In this document: one piece after another, positions 1-5,834 of the stretch
How the letters are laid out: the number at the start of each line of letters is the position of its first letter
How positions within the stretch are numbered: the first letter of the stretch is position 1
Source of the DNA: CAYHPY01 sp964358485
GTDB taxonomy: Bacteria; Elusimicrobiota; Elusimicrobia; UBA1565; UBA9628
DNA length: 11,774 nucleotides
Direction of reading: 5' to 3'
Assembly (NCBI GenBank): GCA_964358485.1
Contig: CAYHPY010000111.1
Location: forward strand, 1 to 11,774
Notes under the pieces: generated by a model
What the model saw: only the letters and a program-made list of their open reading frames with translations
What the model was told of the DNA's origin: nothing
Database searches by the model: none
Position numbers and translations under genes: made by a program

Positions 1-503
1 GGGGGAGGCGCTGCGGGCGTGGGGGTCTCCCCGGGTGGGTAACGTTCTCCCGGTGGAGGAGCGCCCTCGCCGGGGGGGGGCGCGCTTTCGCCCGCGGGCG
101 GCGCGCCCTCCACCGGAGCGGCGGCCTCGGTTGGGGATCCGCTGGAAGAAGACGCCTGATACTGGGCCAAGGCGAGCTCCGCCGGGTCCGGGGTGAAAGT
201 TTGGAATTCCACGGAGTAATCCCCCTTTTTGCCCACCGAGATCAGGATCCGCCGGGCGGGTTCGGTTCTCACGTTGTCGAATCGGTAGGCCCATTTGAAT
301 CGTTGGTCCGCGGCGGGTTCTTCCGCTTTCAATATAAAATCCAAGGTCATCATGTTTTCCGAGGTCGTGAAATCCAGCAAGGTCTTTTCCGCCAAGGCTT
401 TCGCCTGGAGCTCCGAAAAATCATCGGGCTCCCGATGGGACCACCACCAGGCCCCCAGGCCGCCGAGACCCAGCAGCGACAGGAGGATGGCGGTCTTCCC
501 CAT
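1..503 (-). CDS. Membrane-anchored protein with Pro/Gly/Glu-rich tail (partial, C-terminus off the window)
   Basis: Function not recognised. The frame is open from an ATG at 503 to the left edge, giving 167 codons without a stop. Residues 1-21 are a hydrophobic helix (MGKTAILLSLLGLGGLGAWWW) followed by a charged stretch, so it is a signal anchor or uncleaved signal peptide. Residues ~28-115 form a mixed globular segment containing RRILISVGKKGDYSVEFQTF, which looks like beta strands. From ~117 onward the protein is a low-complexity tail with a repeating GE-x-APPP pattern (GESAPPPGEGAPPPGERYPP), probably an extended periplasmic linker. The start lies 6 bases after the stop of the upstream membrane-protein gene (TGA at 512-510), so the two are almost certainly co-transcribed. 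No strong Shine-Dalgarno is visible. A run of nine C on the coding strand (plus strand 72-80) lies inside the repeat and is prone to slippage. The existence of the gene is well supported; its role is unknown. Confidence 0.7.
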   Translation of the reverse strand, partial: MGKTAILLSLLGLGGLGAWWWSHREPDDFSELQAKALAEKTLLDFTTSENMMTLDFILKAEEPAADQRFKWAYRFDNVRTEPARRILISVGKKGDYSVEFQTFTPDPAELALAQYQASSSSGSPTEAAAPVEGAPPAGESAPPPGEGAPPPGERYPPGETPTPAAPP

Positions 504-509
504 GGGGGC

Positions 510-1025
510 TCAGCCCGCCCTCGCCTGCGCCACCAACCGGTTGCAAAACAGCCCCGCGAAAATCAAGGTGGCGCCTTCGGCCGACACCGCGGCCCAGGCT
601 CGGGCGCCGTCCACGCCCCGCAGGTAGGCGACCAAAAGCAGGAGGCCCGCCAGGAGCACTCCGTGGGAGATGACGGCGTCCCTGCCCTCGTAAGTTCCGA
701 CCGCGATCATGGTCAACAGGAACAGCATCCAGATCGGGGGCCAATGGGGCAGGAGCAGCCAGATCAACCAGACATTGAGGGTGTGATTGAAGACGACGCG
801 GAGGTTGCGGATCTCCAGGAATTTCTCCGGCGATTTGGCGGCCCATTTGATCGAATAGGCGTTGAAGGCCGCTGTTACTCCGGCCAGGGCCAGGGCCATT
901 GCCGATTGGTTTGTCCCCAGGTCGCCGAAAAAAACCCCGGCCAAGACCAAGGCCGTCGCGAACGGGGTCATGAAGCGGTTGACCAACCGCATGGTTTCCA
1001 TGCGCAGGCGGTGATTGGCGTCCAT
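510..1025 (-). CDS. Hypothetical multi-pass membrane protein (171 aa)
   Basis: Family not recognised. Four to five hydrophobic segments are visible: residues ~16-34, 40-57, ~85-108 (broken by prolines at HWPP), 114-133 and ~143-165. The short N-terminal region MDANHRLRMETMRLVNRF is amphipathic and basic, and there is no soluble domain. The size and layout resemble the isolated membrane sensor part of some two-component kinases, but no kinase or cyclase module follows, so that is only an analogy. The ATG at 1025 was chosen because a sigma70-like promoter (-35 at 1062-1057, -10 at 1039-1034) places transcription onset within a few bases of it; an internal Met at residue 9 is the alternative. 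It is the first gene of a two-gene unit with the anchored protein that starts at 503, and it is divergent from the heptad-repeat gene at 1122. Confidence 0.75.
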   Translation of the reverse strand: MDANHRLRMETMRLVNRFMTPFATALVLAGVFFGDLGTNQSAMALALAGVTAAFNAYSIKWAAKSPEKFLEIRNLRVVFNHTLNVWLIWLLLPHWPPIWMLFLLTMIAVGTYEGRDAVISHGVLLAGLLLLVAYLRGVDGARAWAAVSAEGATLIFAGLFCNRLVAQARAG

Positions 1026-1033
1026 TCCCCTTA

Positions 1034-1062
1034 ATTATGGAAGGCGGATCGGTCAGCGTCAA
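1034..1062 (-). promoter_or_regulatory. Sigma70-like promoter for the 1025 membrane-protein gene
   Basis: On the minus strand TTGACG (1062-1057), a 17-base spacer and CATAAT (1039-1034) match the -35/-10 consensus at 5 of 6 positions each with ideal spacing. The -10 ends 8 bases before the ATG at 1025, so transcription would start at or within a few bases of the start codon. A second perfect TATAAT on the same strand at 1079-1074 lacks a good -35 and would give a leader of about 40 bases. It is an alternative start. Confidence 0.5.
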
Positions 1063-1110
1063 GGGGGGGTAATATTATAGACTTCAAACGGCGGTTTATT
1101 CCCCGCAAAT

Positions 1111-1124
1111 CGGAGGAAATCATG
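1111..1124 (+). promoter_or_regulatory. Shine-Dalgarno and start of the heptad-repeat gene
   Basis: GGAGGA at 1112-1117 sits 4 bases before the ATG at 1122. This fixes the start and gives a well-formed signal peptide immediately. An AT-rich stretch at 1070-1081 (TAATATTATAGA) is the likely -10 region for the plus strand, but no -35 is convincing. The same AT block holds a minus-strand TATAAT, so the divergent promoters may share it. Confidence 0.6.
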
Positions 1125-1619
1125 AGATTGATGGCGCTTTGGGCGGTCCTATTCGCGGTTTTGGCGGTTCCCGCCATGGCCGACAACGACAATCAGGGAG
1201 CTCCTCCCGCGGAAACTCCCTCGGGGACCCACCCCGCGGTTCCCGGAGAGAGCCCCGCGGTCCCCGGAAAACCCGACCAAAAACACCACAAAGCCGGCAA
1301 GCACGCCGAAAAGCGCGGCAAGCGGATGGAAAAACAGGGCGAGCGGCGCGAGAAGCACGGCGAGCGCCTGGAGAATCAGGGCGAAAAGATCCAGGACCAC
1401 GCCGAAAAGCTGGAGCATCGTTCCGACAAGCTCGGCGCCGCCGGTCATGAGAAGGCGGCCGAGAAGGTGGAGAACCGCGCCGAGCATCTGGAGAAGGCCG
1501 GGGAGCGGCGGGAGAAGCACGGCGAGCGGCTGGAAAAGCAAGGCGAGCGCCGCCAGACGCGCGGGGAGCACAAGCAGAATCGGGGCGAGCGCCGTCAAAA
1601 ACGGGCCGGGAAGCACTAA
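1122..1619 (+). CDS. Secreted basic protein of seven-residue (GER/GEK) repeats
   Basis: Function not recognised. Residues 1-20 form a signal peptide (MRLMALWAVLFAVLAVPAMA, cleavage after AMA). Residues 21-53 are a Pro/Gly/Glu linker containing two PAVPG units. From residue ~57 to 165 the mature protein is built of seven-residue units of pattern [KNH]-[QHR]-G-E-[RK]-x-[EQ], for example KQGERRE, KHGERLE and NQGEKIQ. The phase slips near residues 103-110 (GAAGHEK). The array is rich in Lys, Arg, Glu, Gln and His with few hydrophobics, so a long charged single helix or weak coiled coil is likely. Residues 73-84 and 128-139 are the identical 12-mer GERREKHGERLE, which points to internal duplication. 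It is preceded by GGAGGA and is convergent with the znuB-like gene only 6 bases away. It could be a periplasmic scaffold, a polyanion binder or a metal buffer; none of these can be proven. The signal peptide, ribosome site and periodic protein make the gene itself likely. Confidence 0.75.
   Translation: MRLMALWAVLFAVLAVPAMADNDNQGAPPAETPSGTHPAVPGESPAVPGKPDQKHHKAGKHAEKRGKRMEKQGERREKHGERLENQGEKIQDHAEKLEHRSDKLGAAGHEKAAEKVENRAEHLEKAGERREKHGERLEKQGERRQTRGEHKQNRGERRQKRAGKH
1338..1538 (+). repeat. Internal duplication in the heptad-repeat gene
   Basis: DNA at 1338-1373 and 1503-1538 encodes the same 12 residues with only a few third-position changes. The homology continues about 15 bases further in weaker form (ENQGEK versus EKQGER). 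Between the copies the repeats are more diverged, which suggests growth by unequal exchange of heptad units. Confidence 0.7.
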
Positions 1620-1625
1620 GCCGAT

Positions 1626-2516
1626 TTAGAGGCCTTGCGGCGTCCCGGCCCCCGCCCAGCCGGACAGGGCGCGTCCCGCCAGGGAGAAGGCGAGCAGGAC
1701 CCCCGAGGCCGCGACGATGACCGGGCCCAGGGGCAGGTCGTACCGGTAGGAAACATAGAACCCGCCGAAGGCGCTTAAGCCGCCGATCGCGGAGGCGGCC
1801 AGGGAGAATGAGAGCATCCCGCGGGCCCACGGGAGCGCCGTCATCGGCGGGACGAGGAGGAGCCCGAAGATGACCAAAGGGCCGACCGTCATGACTCCCA
1901 GGGAAATCGTCACCCCGATCATCAGAAACAGCAGGGTGTCCCAGAGCAGGACGCTGCGCCCCAAGGTCACCGCCATGTCCCGGTCGAAGGAGACCAGCAG
2001 GAACTCCCTTTGGAAGAGGAGCAGGCAGGCGGTCACGATGAGCAGGACGTTGATCATGGCGTGGAAGTCCGTTTCGGAGATGGTCACGATCTCGCCTTTG
2101 AGCAGGCCCATGAGTTCGGTCTCGCCGGCGGGGTTCCAATGGACGAAGAGGATGGCGCCGGCGGCCGCCAGGCCGTAGAGGACGCCGATGCGCCCCTCGG
2201 CGGCCCCTCCGGGGCGCCGCTCGAGGGCGGCCAAGGCGAGGATGGCGGGCACGGTGAACAGGATCGAGGCCGCGATGGCCATGTGGCGCTCGTGCCCGGG
2301 ATCGTGCGCCAAGAACGCGAGGCCGAAGCCCTGGAGCATGAAGGCGAAGGCGATCCCGGCCGCCGAGACCTGGGGCAGGGCCACGCCCCAGAAGACCAGG
2401 CGGCGCAGGAGGAAGTAGACCCCCACCAGCGGGCATACGAACCCCACCGCCACGCTGCCGTAGAGGGCGTGGTGGAGGATGAAGTCCGGCGCGAGGATGG
2501 CGTGGAGTTCGTTCAC
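1626..2516 (-). CDS. znuB: Metal ABC transporter permease, ABC-3/ZnuB family
   Basis: Inner-membrane permease of a zinc or manganese ABC importer, expected to work as a dimer with the ATPase encoded just upstream. The 296-residue product has the usual family length (~260-300) and 8-9 hydrophobic segments. The conserved late loop GPLVIFGLLLVPPMTALPWA matches the ABC-3 region that contacts the ATPase. The early segment YFLLRRLVFWGVALPQVSAAGIAFAF matches the family's VFxGxALPHxAxxGxA region. The start is the GTG at 2516-2514, which overlaps the TGA of the ATPase gene in a GTGA tetranucleotide. The same frame stays open further upstream, but the residues encoded there are Arg/Pro/Gly-rich and lie antisense-like within the ATPase gene, so the longer reading is rejected. 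The coupled start implies tightly linked translation. Substrate is inferred from the ZnuA-like receptor; zinc is the first guess. Confidence 0.92.
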   Translation of the reverse strand: MNELHAILAPDFILHHALYGSVAVGFVCPLVGVYFLLRRLVFWGVALPQVSAAGIAFAFMLQGFGLAFLAHDPGHERHMAIAASILFTVPAILALAALERRPGGAAEGRIGVLYGLAAAGAILFVHWNPAGETELMGLLKGEIVTISETDFHAMINVLLIVTACLLLFQREFLLVSFDRDMAVTLGRSVLLWDTLLFLMIGVTISLGVMTVGPLVIFGLLLVPPMTALPWARGMLSFSLAASAIGGLSAFGGFYVSYRYDLPLGPVIVAASGVLLAFSLAGRALSGWAGAGTPQGL

Positions 2517-3235
2517 AACTCGCTCCGGAAGACCTTGGTCATGGGGCCTCGGGCCAGCAGTTCGGCCGCGGGCGCGAAGACCGCCTTGCCGGCGTCCACC
2601 CAGGTGATATGCGTAAATAAATCCTTTTCCACCTGGATTCGGTGGCTGACCATCAGGACCGTCAGCGCGGCCGACGCCTTGAGGCCTTGGAGCAACTCCA
2701 GCAAACCCTGCTGGGTGGCGATGTCGATGCCCGCCATGGGCTCGTCGAGGGCCAGGAGTTCGGGCTCCGCCGCCAGGGCGCGGGCGATGAGCACGCGCTG
2801 GCGCTGGCCGCCGGAGAGGTCGGAATACCGCCGGGAGCCCAGCTCGAGGGCCCCGCAGGTTTTTAGGCACTCCCGGATATGGCGGGAGCGGTCCGTCTTG
2901 CGAAAGACCCTGAAAAGGTCCACCTGCCGGTAGGTTCCCATCGCGGCGACCTCGTAGGCGCTCAGGGGATAGATCGGATCCAGCCGCTCCTTTTGGGGGA
3001 CATAGCCCAGGCGCAGGGTCCGCCGCGGGGAGGCGGGAAAGACCACCGCCCCCTCGATCGGCGCCAAAAGGCCCAGGACGGTCCTGAGGATGGTCGTCTT
3101 GCCGGAACCGTTGGGCCCGAAGATCCCGACGAAGGAGCCGCGCTCGACGGCGAAATCCACCCCGGTCAGGACCGGGCGGCCCTGATAGCCCAGGTCCGCG
3201 GCGGAAAATCGGATCAGCGGCGCGCGGTCGTTCAT
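2513..3235 (-). CDS. znuC: Metal ABC transporter ATP-binding protein, ZnuC-like
   Basis: ATPase that drives metal import through the adjacent permease. All nucleotide-binding motifs are present in the 240-residue product: Walker A GPNGSGKT (40-47), Q-loop Q81 in GYVPQKE, signature LSGGQRQR (140-147), Walker B LLALDEP (160-166), D-loop AGID (168-171) and switch His198 in VSHRI. The VPQKERLDPIYPLSAYEVAAMG stretch (broken here as VPQ-KERLDP and SAYEVAAMG) is typical of the Mn/Zn/Fe importer branch (ZnuC, MntB, SitB). It follows the receptor gene after a 38-base gap and its last bases overlap the permease start. A TAAAAT at 3253-3248 could be an internal -10, but no -35 goes with it. Length and motifs are normal, with no sign of decay. 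Confidence 0.95.
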   Translation of the reverse strand: MNDRAPLIRFSAADLGYQGRPVLTGVDFAVERGSFVGIFGPNGSGKTTILRTVLGLLAPIEGAVVFPASPRRTLRLGYVPQKERLDPIYPLSAYEVAAMGTYRQVDLFRVFRKTDRSRHIRECLKTCGALELGSRRYSDLSGGQRQRVLIARALAAEPELLALDEPMAGIDIATQQGLLELLQGLKASAALTVLMVSHRIQVEKDLFTHITWVDAGKAVFAPAAELLARGPMTKVFRSEL

Positions 3236-3273
3236 GGGGGCGGGTCTATTTTACCAAGTTCCAGCCGAACCCC

Positions 3274-4236
3274 CTACTTGCCGGCCGCTTCCAGCAGGGC
3301 GGCGACGTTGCGCTCGGCCAGGTCCGCGACGCTCCGGGTGCCGGGAAGGGCCCCCGCCATCGTCCCGATCACGGCGACCTTGGCGCCGGTTCTTTCGGCC
3401 AGCCACTCGCAGGTCTTGGGTTCGTACTGCTGCTCCCGCACGATGAGCTTGACCTCTTTTTCCTTCATTTCGGCCACCAGTTTCTCCAGGTGGCGGGGAG
3501 AGGGGGCGATACCGGGCTTGGTCTCCACGGTTGCGACGAACTCGATTCCCGTGAAGCGGCCAAGGTAGACCGTGTCCTGGTGGTAGGAGACGGCTTTGAG
3601 CCCTTTGAGAGCCGCGGCTTTCTTTCGCAGTTCCGCCAGCGCCGCCGAGTGCTTCCGCAGGTAATCCTCGAGTCCGGCCTTATAGCGTTCCGAGTTGGCC
3701 GGATCGATTCGAGAAAGCCCCGCCGCGGCGTTGCGCGCCATGAGCCCGCCGTTCTCGGGGTCCAGGTTGTAGTGAGGGTTGCCTTGAGGATGTTTTTCGC
3801 CTTCGGCGCGGCTGAGGGTGTCGGGCTTCTCGAGCACGGCCACGCCTGCCGAGATGTCCACGCAGCCCTCCCCGAGGCAAGTCGTCGTCCAATCCGCCCG
3901 GAGCCGGGGGTTGGCGGACGCGGCCAGCAGGCCCGGGAGAAAGGAGTGCTCGATCCCGAGCCCAAGGTAGACCAACGCGTCGGCCTTGTTGAGCTTGGCC
4001 ACGAAGCTGGGCTTCATGACGACCTGGTGGATGTCCTCCGTCCCCCGGGCCAACACGTCGACCGAGGCCAAGTCCCCGGCGACCGTCCGGACGATGTCTC
4101 CCAGCTCCGGGAGGGTGGTTACGACTCGAATTTTGGCGGCCTCAACCTTGGAGGCCGCCGCCATGGATCCCGTGAGCAACAAGGCCGCCAAGAAAACTTT
4201 CTTTTTTAGTTCCGTTCCCTCAATTTTTCTTTTCAT
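3274..4236 (-). CDS. znuA: Periplasmic metal-binding protein, ZnuA/TroA (cluster 9) family
   Basis: Substrate-binding protein that captures a divalent metal and delivers it to the ABC importer. The 320-residue product begins with a basic N-terminus and a signal peptide ending near residue 34 (KVEAA|K). The cluster-9 fold is shown by VVTTLPELGDIVRTVAG at 38-54 and three expected His ligands: H70 (EDIHQ), H155 (NPHYNLDP) and H219 (SYHQD). VETKPGIAPSPRHL (237-250) is a conserved strap of this family. I cannot pin down the fourth acidic ligand: E268 in REQQYEP or D305 are candidates. The region between the first two His carries C120 and C125, which may form a disulfide, instead of the long His-rich loop of E. 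coli ZnuA. A clear AAGGAA lies 6 bases before the ATG at 4236, and the gene begins 13 bases after the outer-membrane protein gene. Zinc is likely; manganese or iron remain possible. Confidence 0.92.
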   Translation of the reverse strand: MKRKIEGTELKKKVFLAALLLTGSMAAASKVEAAKIRVVTTLPELGDIVRTVAGDLASVDVLARGTEDIHQVVMKPSFVAKLNKADALVYLGLGIEHSFLPGLLAASANPRLRADWTTTCLGEGCVDISAGVAVLEKPDTLSRAEGEKHPQGNPHYNLDPENGGLMARNAAAGLSRIDPANSERYKAGLEDYLRKHSAALAELRKKAAALKGLKAVSYHQDTVYLGRFTGIEFVATVETKPGIAPSPRHLEKLVAEMKEKEVKLIVREQQYEPKTCEWLAERTGAKVAVIGTMAGALPGTRSVADLAERNVAALLEAAGK

Positions 4237-4249
4237 TGGTTATTCCTTT

Positions 4250-5470
4250 TTACCGATCCCGGAACCCATGGACGTGGTGGCCGAGGAACCCCGTCCACTG
4301 CAGCGCGACGACGTTGCTCCCCATTCTTCCGGGCGTATTGTTCGTGGTCCGGGCCCCGGAGAGGCGCAGGCGCTGGTACTCGGTCATGTAAAAACTAAGA
4401 AAGCCCGTCATGGTTTTGGTCACCGACCGCGAACGGTCGAGGTCCTCGGAGATGTCCAGCATCGCGCCCGGCCGCCAGCGCCGGCCGAGCTTGACTTGGA
4501 TGTAGGAATAGCCCCCCCAGGCCCGGACGCGGCCGGTCGGGAGATTGGTGGTCGCGTTGAAGCGCCGTTCGTTGTTCATGAGGACCTCGGTCCCCCAGGT
4601 GACCTCCTTATAAAGGCCGCCTCCCGCGGGCTGCCAGCGGTAGGTTAGGTCGATTCCGGAAAGGGTGCGCCAGGTGTTCTTGACGGTCTGGATGCCCGCC
4701 GAGTCGTTGGGGGTGTCGATGGTCCCATCGGCGTTGAAGTCGGTCCCGGCCACCGAGGTGTCGGTGACGTAGCGCTTCGGGGTCCACGCGACGCTCCCGC
4801 CCAGCTCGAGGCTGTGGTCGCCGAGTTCGGCGTAGGTGTTGAGCCTTCCAAGATAGGTCATCGCGTCGAGGGATCGAAGGAAATCGTTGGTGGTCCGCTC
4901 GTTTTCCGCTCCGATCTGATTGAAGACCCCGGCCGTGGCGTTGAGGTAGAACGGGGTGGGGGCCAGCCAGGAAATCTCCACTCCCTGGGCCTGGCTCTCC
5001 CCGTTCATGTAGGCGTCCAGCGTCCGGGGGCGATCGATCACCGGCAGCGAGTCGTCGTGGAAGTGGGACAGGCGTCCGAAGTCGGCGAAGAGCCGGCCGC
5101 CCGTCACCGTCAGGTTCCAGGGCAGGGAGGTGGTTTGGAGGGCCATTTCCTCGACCTCGACCCCGCCCTCATTGCCGTTGATGACGGCCCAGCCCTTGAG
5201 GTAGGGATCGACGGGGGACTCGATGTTGAGTTCCGCGGCGCGAAATTGGAATCGCGCCTTGTCGGAGGAATCGTTGCGGAACACCGTGTCCAGGGCCAGG
5301 CCCATGGCGGGATTGAAGGCCGACAGGGAGGGCTTGGCGGGCGCGGCCTCGAGCTTGGCGAGGCGTTCCTGCAGGGATTGGAGGAGGGACTTGGTTTCGT
5401 CGGGCGGAGCTTGGGCGTATGAAGAAACGGAAAAGAGGAACGGGAAAAGAAGAATAAATAAAAAATTCAT
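4250..5470 (-). CDS. Outer-membrane beta-barrel protein of the metal cluster
   Basis: Probably an outer-membrane channel or receptor that lets metal or a metal complex reach the periplasmic receptor encoded next. The 406-residue product has a signal peptide (MNFLFILLFPFLFSVSSYAQA), a short predicted coiled coil at ~26-44 (KSLLQSLQERLAKLEA), then alternating polar/aromatic strands such as VRAWGGYSYIQVKLGRRW to the end. Residues 124-148 contain GGRLFADFGRL, an HFH pair and VIDRP. From memory this resembles a motif of barrel proteins found beside zinc uptake genes. No TonB box or plug domain is visible, so a TonB-dependent receptor is unlikely. The C-terminus (GFLGHHVHGFRDR) is His-rich and does not end in the usual aromatic residue. 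The ATG at 5470 was chosen over one 17 codons upstream because AGGAG lies 7 bases before it and the signal peptide starts there. Residues 244-256 hold a calcium-loop-like D-x-N-x-D-G motif. Barrel nature is fairly sure; the substrate is inferred from neighbours. Confidence 0.75.
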   Translation of the reverse strand: MNFLFILLFPFLFSVSSYAQAPPDETKSLLQSLQERLAKLEAAPAKPSLSAFNPAMGLALDTVFRNDSSDKARFQFRAAELNIESPVDPYLKGWAVINGNEGGVEVEEMALQTTSLPWNLTVTGGRLFADFGRLSHFHDDSLPVIDRPRTLDAYMNGESQAQGVEISWLAPTPFYLNATAGVFNQIGAENERTTNDFLRSLDAMTYLGRLNTYAELGDHSLELGGSVAWTPKRYVTDTSVAGTDFNADGTIDTPNDSAGIQTVKNTWRTLSGIDLTYRWQPAGGGLYKEVTWGTEVLMNNERRFNATTNLPTGRVRAWGGYSYIQVKLGRRWRPGAMLDISEDLDRSRSVTKTMTGFLSFYMTEYQRLRLSGARTTNNTPGRMGSNVVALQWTGFLGHHVHGFRDR

Positions 5471-5482
5471 GAAAAATCTCCT
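5468..5482 (-). promoter_or_regulatory. Shine-Dalgarno that fixes the barrel-protein start
   Basis: On the minus strand AGGAG is followed by ATTTTTC and the ATG at 5470, a spacing of 7 bases. The upstream in-frame ATG at 5521 has no comparable site and would place 17 polar residues before the signal peptide, so the shorter protein is preferred. Confidence 0.75.
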
Positions 5483-5508
5483 GTAAGATGGAAACGAATT
5501 GATTTGGG

Positions 5509-5528
5509 TCCGCCCCGGCAAGGGCGGA
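5509..5528 (-). other. GC-rich hairpin between the small exported-protein gene and the barrel gene
   Basis: A perfect 7-base-pair inverted repeat (TCCGCCC and GGGCGGA) encloses a 6-base loop in the 65-base gap between two genes of the metal cluster. No U-run follows on the transcribed strand, so it is not a standard intrinsic terminator. It may stabilise or process the mRNA upstream of the barrel gene, or partly attenuate transcription. Confidence 0.35.
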
Positions 5529-5535
5529 GAGGGAC

Positions 5536-5799
5536 TCAGGACGCCGGGGCGTAAGTGGGCGGGGCGCGGGCTTGGGTCGGGAGGCGGTAAGGGCGCGACG
5601 GCGGGACGGCAAGGGCCCTGAGAGCCGGACTCGAGACGTTCTTGGGCGCGGAAACGGCGGGGGGGTGGGTGGCCGCGACGGCTTGCCCGCTGGAACAGGC
5701 CAGGCAGGGCGTGTTGTCCTCGGCGTGGTGGGCGGCCGGATGCAGGGAAAGCGAGGTCAGCAGGATGACGCTCAGCAGGCAGCCGAACAACCGGTTCAT
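5536..5799 (-). CDS. Small exported His/Cys protein (87 aa) of the metal cluster
   Basis: Function not established. Residues 1-23 form a hydrophobic signal peptide (MNRLFGCLLSVILLTSLSLH, then PAA). The mature part opens with HHAEDNTPCLAC (24-35), giving a His pair and a C-x2-C that could bind a metal ion. The rest is Ala/Pro-rich and probably disordered, with a further His at 45. The arrangement recalls small exported proteins with a His cluster and CxxC found near metal-uptake genes (DUF2946-like), but I claim only resemblance. No Shine-Dalgarno precedes the ATG at 5799. Instead a -35/-10 pair ends 6 bases before it, suggesting a leaderless start. It lies 31 bases after the HExxH protein gene and 65 bases before the barrel gene. 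A periplasmic metal chaperone or sensor is a reasonable guess from composition and place. Confidence 0.65.
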   Translation of the reverse strand: MNRLFGCLLSVILLTSLSLHPAAHHAEDNTPCLACSSGQAVAATHPPAVSAPKNVSSPALRALAVPPSRPYRLPTQARAPPTYAPAS

Positions 5800-5802
5800 G
5801 AG

Positions 5803-5813
5803 GTTAGATTAAC
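5803..5813. promoter_or_regulatory. Palindrome GTTA-GAT-TAAC over the candidate -10 (possible operator)
   Basis: A perfect 4+4 inverted repeat with a 3-base centre covers the candidate -10 upstream of the 5799 gene. Gammaproteobacterial Zur boxes have a related core with GTTA and TAAC half-sites but a longer centre. The repeat is short enough to occur by chance, and no regulator gene lies in the window, so the operator role is only a suggestion. Confidence 0.25.
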
Positions 5814-5834
5814 AGATGAGCCGCGCCCGGTCAA
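5806..5834 (-). promoter_or_regulatory. Candidate internal promoter of the metal cluster
   Basis: TTGACC (5834-5829) overlaps the stop codon of the upstream HExxH gene. A 17-base spacer and TAATCT (5811-5806) follow on the minus strand. The -35 matches consensus at 5 of 6 positions, the -10 only at 3 of 6, including the first TA and last T. The -10 ends 6 bases before the ATG at 5799. It could drive the small protein, barrel and ABC genes independently of the first gene. Confidence 0.4.

Noticed and set aside
201..1034. Long plus-strand open frame opposite the membrane-protein genes
   Set aside because: Its translation is Gly/Gln/Arg-rich with no hydrophobic order, and the minus strand encodes clear membrane segments with a matching promoter. 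It is a high-GC antisense shadow.
1149..1616. Leu-rich minus-strand frame opposite the heptad-repeat gene
   Set aside because: The apparent hydrophobic repeats are the complement of GAG/AAG-rich codons. The plus strand has the Shine-Dalgarno and signal peptide.
1120..2436. 438-codon minus-strand open frame spanning the heptad-repeat gene and znuB
   Set aside because: Product is Arg/Pro/Gly/Ala low complexity and out of frame with the well-supported ABC permease; it also crosses a convergent gene.
2517..2870. N-terminal extension of the ZnuB-like permease
   Set aside because: The added 118 residues are Arg/Pro/Gly-rich, overlap the ATPase gene in another frame and match no ABC-3 protein. The GTG at 2516 coupled to the ATPase stop is the natural start.
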